This document shows, in pieces, positions 60,512-64,000 of a stretch of DNA of 64,000 nt. The DNA comes from Hevea brasiliensis (Eukaryota > Streptophyta > Magnoliopsida > Malpighiales > Euphorbiaceae). Made by a program: the position numbers and the translations under genes. The first letter of the stretch is position 1. Each line of letters starts with the position of its first letter. Where the stretch lies: the NCBI RefSeq assembly GCF_030052815.1, contig NC_079495.1, positions 42,723,651-42,787,650 on the forward strand, read 5' to 3'. The notes beneath the pieces were generated by a model that worked only from the letters and a program-made list of their open reading frames with translations, ran no database searches and was not told the origin of the DNA.

Positions 60512-62041
60512 AAATGGATTGATGCTATGAAATCCGAGATTGATTCCATGTATAAGAATCAAGTTTGGGATCTTGTTGACCCACCTGAAGGTATTGTACC
60601 TATAGGGAACAAATGGGTTTTCAAGAAGAAAATTGGTTCTGATGGAAAGGTAGAGACCTATAAGGCAAGGCTAGTAGCGAAAGGGTTTCGCCAAAGGCAA
60701 GGAATCGACTATGAGGAGACTTTCTCGCCTGTTGCCATGCTTAAATCAATTAAAATTTTATTAGCAATACCTGCATACTATGATTATGAGATTTGGTAGA
60801 TGGATCTCAAAACAGCTTTTCTCAATAGATACATTGAAGAAAACATTTTCATAGAACAACCTAGGGGTTTTGAATCCCAAGATGGTTCCAAGGTATGCAA
60901 ACTAAAGCGATCCATTTATGGGTTGAAACAAGCTTCGAGGAGTTGGAACATCAGTTTTGATGAAGCCATTAAATCCTTTGGTTTTATCAAAAATGAGGAT
61001 GAGCCATGTGTATATAAGAAGGTTAGTGACAGTGCTATCACTTTCCTTGTCTTATATGTGGATGACATACTATTGATGGGTAATGACATAGGTATGTTGG
61101 CGACTATAAAGGTATGGTTGTCAAATACATTCTCCATGAAAGACTTAGGGGAGGCAACCTATATTCTTGGGATTCGCATCTATGGAGATAAAGCGAAAAG
61201 AATAATTGATTTATCCCAAAGTCTATACTTGGAAAAGGTGTTAAAGAGGTTTAACATGCTTGATTCCAAGAGAGGATTGTTACCAGTGAGACATGGTATC
61301 CACCTTTCTAAAGAGATGTCTCCAAAGACACTTGAAGAAAGAGATAAGATGGCAAGGATTCCATATGCTTCGGCTATTGGAAGTTTAATGTATGCAATGT
61401 TGTGTACTAGGCCGGATATCACATATGCTGTTTGTTTGACTAGCAGGTATCAATCCAATCCAAGTTTGGAACACTGGATAGCTGTCAAGAATATCCTTAA
61501 GTACTTGAGAAGAACTAAGGATTTATTCTTGATTTATGGAGGTGGAGACTTGCAATTGGATGGTTATACTGATTCTGATTTCAAATCAGATATCGATGAT
61601 AGAAAGTCTACCTCTGGATATGTGTTCATTTGTAATGGAGGTGCAGTCAGTTGGAAGAGTTCCAAACAGAGCACGACTATAGATTCCACTACAGAGGCTG
61701 AGTATATTGCTGCATCCGATGCTGCAAAGGAAGCTATTTGGATAAAGAAGTTCATGACAGAACTTATAGTAGTTCCTTCCATTGAGTCAGCAGTTCCATT
61801 ACACTGTGACAATAATGGAGCAGTCATACAGGCTATGGAACCAAGGTCTCACCCGAAATCCAAACACATAGAAAGGCGCTACCACATTATCAGAGAAATA
61901 GTTGGGCGAGGTGATGTAGCCATGCAGAAAATAGCGTCAGCTGAAAATTCAGCTGATCCATTCGCTAAGCCTATGTCACAGACTCAGTTAGACCGACATC
62001 TTGAGAAGATAGGTCTAAGATATTGTAATGAATGGCTCTAG
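60512..62041 (+). pseudogene. copia reverse transcriptase-RNase H, one stop
   Basis: RT begins with KWIDAMKSEIDSM and NQVWDLV and continues through KWVFKKK, YKARLVAKGF and ETFSPV. A TAG at 60797..60799 replaces the Gln codon normally seen before MDLKTAFLN; the second open part (60800..62041) has YGLKQASRSW and the catalytic YVDD at its residues 86-89. RNase H follows: DGYTDSDFKSDIDDRKST, STTEAEYIAASDA, HCDNNGAV and HIERRYHIIRE. The 413-codon second part is otherwise undamaged and ends normally at 62041, just before the polypurine tract. RT copies the RNA and RNase H removes it. Confidence 0.92.
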
Positions 62042-62045
62042 TGCT

Positions 62046-62055
62046 AGTGGGAGAT
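62046..62055 (+). other. Polypurine tract of copia element
   Basis: AGTGGGAGAT directly before the 3' LTR start TGTTAG at 62056, a standard copia arrangement. Confidence 0.9.
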
Positions 62056-64000
62056 TGTTAGTAGTATGCCCTAGAGCATATCATTTAGTATGTATTTTGT
62101 ACATAATTTTATTAATAAAAGGCATTTCTACTTTTCCATTTACATAATATATTTATGTGTAATAGAAAAGGTCCATTAATATTTTGTTAGAAATATTATT
62201 CTTAAGTTGTTAAGAATATGAGTGACAATATTTCAAGCACAAAGTATCATAAATAGGTTCACAATCGAGGATACTTCATAATAAGGACATGACTTATCCA
62301 GAAAGATTGTATTCATATTTGTTCCCAAGTTATTTATATGAGATATAAATAAGATGGAATGGTGAGTCTCATGCCATATAACAAATATGATAGGCACTTA
62401 TAAATGATAAGTAGGCCGAACCAGTGACACTTATGACAAGCACATGGAGTTTACTCTTGTCAATGTTTTGTCATAAATCATATAAGTGCATATAATCTTT
62501 AGACCTGAGATAGCACAGTTATCTTGTATATAGGTAGTTTGAGTTTGATACTGCTTTCATACTTGTACTGTGTATGGGTATATGGGCATGTGTTGGCTCC
62601 TACTAGTTATATATGGAGGTAGGTGTTGATCAAGATGGAATCTGTTCCTCTAAGTAAATAGAGATAAAATCCTATGTTCATTTAAATCTTCTTGATGTTT
62701 CAAGTTCCTGGCCAGGACAGATAGATTTATTCAGAAAAGAGTTTCTGATGAGAAAAATCTTTTTAATCATGAACTGGAATTAAAAGAGAACATAATATTC
62801 ATAGCAAATGGAGTTTGACATAAACCATGACTCCAGCTTGAGTTGGGATTTTGTAACAGAGAGATTCTAGTGCATGGTAACATATAATTATAGGTTCATT
62901 TAAGGTAAACCTTATTACTAATTGGGTGACCATGTCATGCTATGCTAGGTGTTAACCATGGTCTATGAGGTGCATAAAATGATATAGAGAAATCATTTAT
63001 GGTAAGAAAGAGTTCTGATGATATTAAGAGTTGATATCATGTCTCATTGCCAATTAGTGATGAGCCTAGTAAGTCACACACATACACAAGTTATCACCTA
63101 TTTAAATATGATTTAATTAATTGATCAAAGAGTTTAATTGATTAATTAAATAGGTTTGGTTTGCAGTTAAATTGCAAAGTCCCTAGCATGATTTGAAACC
63201 AAATCTAGATTATTGGATGTATAATATAAGTTGAATTTATATTTAAAGTATTTAAATATGAATTTAATTAATGAGAAATTAATTAATAGAGATTAATTAA
63301 TTAATTTATATTTGATATAAATTAATTAGAAGAAGAAAAATAATTATTTTGGGTTAAGAACTCAAAATTAAGACACAGGGGCATTTTGGTCATTTCACAG
63401 TGTGACACGTGGCACCATGAGATGGTGACACATGGGATTACACATAAGCTTGCCAAATGTTTTTTAATCATGTAAGATGATTAAAATCAAGATTAAATAT
63501 AGGTTTGACACTTGGCACAATGTGATTGGGTCACTTAAACCTAGAGCTAATCAAAGGGTGACATGTGGCAAGGGTTTAATGTGTTAACCTAGCTATTTAA
63601 GTGTTGTTATGAAAAGAAAAATAACCAGTAGCCACTCATCTCCTTTGTCACGCCACTTTGAGGTTTTTTTATCTATTCTTCTTCATCTCTCATCAATTCA
63701 AAGAGATTAGCCATCAATCTCTTGAATTAAGAACACTAGAAATTGTTTCTAGTGTCCTATTTACATCTCTAATCTCTTAAAAGGCAGAACTTGAATTTCT
63801 AATTAATAGAAAAGGCTTTAGAAGCTGTTCAAGGGCTGCCATAGTTGTTCTTGGTGTGGACAAGCTAGAGGAACAACATCTGGTGTCTTGAAGATGAATC
63901 TCAAAGGCACAGACACGCTTCAGTGCATCAAGAGGTAAGTGTAATCGTTCTTGATTTAATCTAGGGTTCTAAAATTAATCTGATTAATTTTAAAATCTTA
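62056..64000 (+). mobile_element. 3' LTR of copia element, cut by window edge
   Basis: Matches 54196..56140 throughout with scattered differences. The last roughly 165 bases and the right target copy lie outside the window. Confidence 0.93.

Larger units (their letters stand above)
19275..64000 (-). mobile_element. Element M: minus-strand gag-only gypsy, host of nested insertions
   Basis: Reading the minus strand: 5' LTR (43525..49663 and beyond the right edge), primer site 43506..43517, gag 43336..about 42100, non-coding interior (42090..41085 and 33475..33191), polypurine tract 33190..33175, 3' LTR (33174..19275). All the other elements between 19275 and the right edge sit inside it. After removing insertions the interior is about 2.4 kb, close to element P. 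No RT, RNase H or integrase remnant is seen. Its right end and second target copy (left candidate ACAAA, 19270..19274) lie outside the window. Confidence 0.8.
54196..64000 (+). mobile_element. Ty1/copia element, Angela/BARE-like, right end cut off
   Basis: 5' LTR 54196..56305, primer site, long leader, gag, protease, integrase, RT-RNase H, polypurine tract and 3' LTR from 62056 to the window edge (1945 of about 2110 bases). Integrase before RT identifies copia. The 2.1-kb LTRs and the integrase and RT sequence point to the Angela/BARE lineage. I count six LTR differences in the first 425 bases. Two frameshifts and two stops make this copy non-autonomous. The left target copy is GTTGG (54191..54195). 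Confidence 0.93.

Noticed and set aside
58551..61827. Minus-strand open frames across copia gag-pol
   Set aside because: They lie opposite well-identified plus-strand integrase, RT and RNase H and have no features of their own.

Overview
The window is intergenic, repeat-rich DNA from a flowering plant, very likely a dicot. Every recognisable coding stretch belongs to a retrotransposon (Ty3/gypsy of two kinds, Ty1/copia, and a LINE). I found no host gene, rRNA gene or tRNA gene. Species cannot be read from the sequence.

The dominant component is a related group of long-LTR Ty3/gypsy elements. Their LTRs are about 3.2-4.3 kb, begin TGTAACACCCC, end GTGTGACA or GTGTCACA, and are followed by an initiator-Met-type primer site. 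I call the main subfamilies A and B. Only one copy is complete and uninterrupted: element P (21243..31606, + strand, 5-bp target duplication TTCTA). Its 2.6-kb interior codes for gag and the first part of a protease and nothing else. A second, older, minus-strand copy (element M, starting at 19275) has the same gag-only plan. Together they look like a non-autonomous 'terminal repeats plus GAG' family. Four solo LTRs have clear target duplications: 13194..16375 (TGCTT), 33476..41084 (GTGAG), 34885..39056 (ATTCA) and 44389..48079 (TTGCC).

Layout: 1..2454 is a family B LTR piece (-). 2455..about 3390 is a family A LTR piece (+), and 3391..3590 is an unresolved inverted junction. 3591..9302 is the 5' end of a minus-strand family A element (interior remnant, primer site, 4.25-kb LTR). 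That element sits inside an Athila/Tat-type gypsy element (-; pol, protease and gag remnants 9303..11826, Asp-type primer site 11931..11947, LTR 11954..16748), whose LTR is split by the 13194..16375 solo LTR. 17049..17842 is a 5'-truncated RTE-like LINE. 17843..19274 is unassigned and contains a decayed minus-strand reading frame. From 19275 to the right edge lies element M with everything nested in it: P in its 3' LTR, a solo LTR within a solo LTR in its interior, another solo LTR in its 5' LTR, then a family B LTR piece (49664), a family A LTR (50570) and a Ty1/copia element of Angela/BARE type (54196 to beyond the edge) stacked at the far right.

The most interesting signal is in the LTRs. 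All ten family A and B LTR 5' ends carry, 169-183 bases from the LTR start and in the sense direction, a block of about 50 bases resembling the 3' half of 5S rRNA, covering the A-box, intermediate and C-box region of its internal promoter. Twelve copies of a tandem-hairpin module near the LTR 3' end keep their fold while the sequence changes. A 12-bp palindrome and a third hairpin show similar conservation. An 18-base motif (GGGGCATTTTGGTCATTT) is shared by gypsy and copia LTRs.
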